DNA from: Atrina japonica | Taxonomy: Eukaryota; Mollusca; Bivalvia; Pterioida; Pinnidae | Assembly: GCA_030159075.1 (NCBI GenBank) | Contig: BROG01000910.1 | Span: 62,001-126,000 of the forward strand | Length of the DNA: 64,000 nucleotides | Direction of reading: 5' to 3' | Part shown: positions 62,613 through 64,000 of the stretch, one piece after another | Layout of the letters: each line of letters opens with the position of its first letter | Numbering within the stretch: the stretch's first letter is position 1 | Made by a program: the position numbers and the translations under genes | Notes under the pieces: model-generated | Databases searched by the model: none | Seen by the model: the letters and a program-made list of their open reading frames with translations, nothing else | What the model was told of the DNA's origin: nothing

Positions 62613-63387
62613 TACATTGAACCTTTCTTGGAAGACCACTCTTTCTGCCGCTAAAATGTGGTCTCTTTAATTGAGAGGAGTTAGGTACAGTGGACCTTTC
62701 TTGGAAGACCATTCTTTCTGCCACTAAAATGTGGTCTCTTTAATTGAGAGGAATTAGGTGCAGTGAACCTGTCTTTGAAGACCACTCTTTCTGCCACTAA
62801 AATGTGGTCTCTTTAATTGAGAGGAATTAGGTACAGTGAACCTGTCTTTGAAGACCACTCTTTCTGCCACTAAAATGTGGTCTCTTTAATTGAGAGGAAT
62901 TAGGTGCAGTGAACCTGTCTTTGAACTAAAGGATTTCTTAACTGTGGACTAAAATGTGGTCTCTTTAATTGAGAGGGGTTTAGGTACAGTGAACCTTTCT
63001 TGGAAGACCACTCTTTCTGCCACTAAAATGTGGTCCCTTTAATTGAGAGGAATTAGGTACAGTGGACCTTGTCTTCCTAAGACCACTCTTTCTGCCACTA
63101 AAATGTGGTCTCTTTAATTGAGAGGTATTAATTACAGTGGACCTGTCTTTGAAGTGGTGTCTTTTTTGCCACTAAAATGTGGTCTCTTTAATTGAGAGGA
63201 ATTAGGTACAGTGGACCTTTCTTGGAAGACCACTCTTTCTGCCACTAAAATGTGGTTTCTAAAGACAGGTGGTCTCTCAAATTATGTTTTAACTAAAGGA
63301 TTACTTAACTTAGTGGATTTCCGAATGTGGTCTCAAAAGACAGGTGGTCTTTCAAGAGAGTGGTCTTCCATGACAGGTTCCACTGTA
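62613..63387 (+). mobile_element. TIR element with internal 73-bp unit amplified about 9-fold
   Basis: Left end TACATTGAACCTTTCTTGG, right end CATGACAGGTTCCACTGTA (inverted, TA outside). The unit 'gaagaccactctttctgcc', ACTAAAATGTGGTCTCTTTA, ATTGAGAGGAATTAGGTACA, 'gtggacct' repeats with an about 73-bp step. It carries the terminus itself within each unit. In NKTR intron 21 or 3' flank. Confidence 0.9.
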
Positions 63388-64000
63388 ATATGAAAGCAAT
63401 TTGACAATAAGAAAAGGTTTTAACTACTAATCCCTTGATTTCCTATTTCTATATTTTGTTGATACAACAGATGTTAAATGTTGTTAAATGTATAATTAAA
63501 TTGGCACTGGCTGCGTGTTGTTTTTTTTTTTTCAAAACTTTTTTACTACTTAGATCGTCTTGAGCATTATAACTGTGGTATTGTGTTTATGATATTGATA
63601 GATAATAACAATCTTATCTTTATATAATAACAAATACTTATAGGAACAAAACATGCTTGTTTATTTGGTTTTTATTGTAAATCATTTACTAGGAGAATTT
63701 TGTATGACAGAACTGTAACTTCATACTTGGCACAAGACAAAAAAGTGGCTAAGCAAATGTTTGTTTGGGATTTCACATGGGTAAAAATAACTTTAACAGA
63801 CAGTTAAATATCTAGTTATCAACTGTTATTTGGGAACCAAATTATTAGAAGTTAATTTGGCAACATAATTGAGAAATACCCACTTGATGGAAATTCTGTG
63901 GGTAATTATGGGTGGTGTAACTTAGTGTTCTGAAAGTAATCTGGAGCTCGGTATAGACTGATCTCATACATATACGGCAATACAAAAAAAAAATAAGACC
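63388..64000. other. Right edge: NKTR intron 21 or 3' flank
   Basis: AT-rich, no convincing exon or stop in phase with exon 21. 'aatacccacttgatggaaattctgtgggtaattatgggt' (63876-63914) resembles 33917-33975 in the intergenic region, so an older dispersed repeat is present at both places. Confidence 0.45.

Noticed and set aside
1..64000. An undescribed multi-gene defence or metabolic system
   Set aside because: Only two host genes of known families are present; all other open frames are explained by repeats or chance in AT-rich DNA.

Overview
The window is eukaryotic nuclear DNA, AT-rich and intron-rich, packed with short non-autonomous transposable elements. Small exons, (AAAC)n-tailed tRNA-derived SINEs and HINE-like elements suggest a marine invertebrate, most likely a bivalve mollusc. 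That is an inference from style; no species marker was found. I found no bacterial, viral or CRISPR features and no previously undescribed multi-gene system. The unusual content is repeat architecture and splice-frame organisation.

Two protein-coding genes lie head to head. On the minus strand (about 30769 down to 12230) is ANKMY2, an ankyrin-repeat and MYND zinc-finger protein. I rebuilt it from 11 well-supported exons plus one tentative last exon; the reading frame closes at 405 residues. On the plus strand, starting at 36045 and running off the right edge, is an NKTR-type nuclear SR-cyclophilin. It has 21 coding exons and 1287 complete codons in the window: an N-terminal cyclophilin domain, then a nuclear localisation signal, the conserved SGRKIKGRG and SETPPHW motifs, the [14 protein letters not shown] motif, and a long Arg/Ser-rich tail. 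Every exon junction was checked for phase and all agree.

Layout: 1-12 kb is intergenic DNA made of diverged tandem repeats, Helitron-like elements, SINEs and MITEs. 12.2-30.8 kb is ANKMY2, with introns full of the same repeats. 30.8-36.0 kb is the divergent intergenic region, ending in a 33-bp tandem array next to the first NKTR coding exon. 36.0-64.0 kb is NKTR. Its intron 17 holds three unrelated tandem arrays in a row, and two introns hold terminal-inverted-repeat elements whose internal segment has been amplified in tandem.

The two genes are not in one pathway as far as is known. ANKMY2 (DAF-25 in worms) delivers nucleotide cyclases to cilia. NKTR/PPIG-type cyclophilins act in the nucleus with splicing factors and RNA polymerase II. 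Their divergent layout only allows the possibility of shared upstream control.
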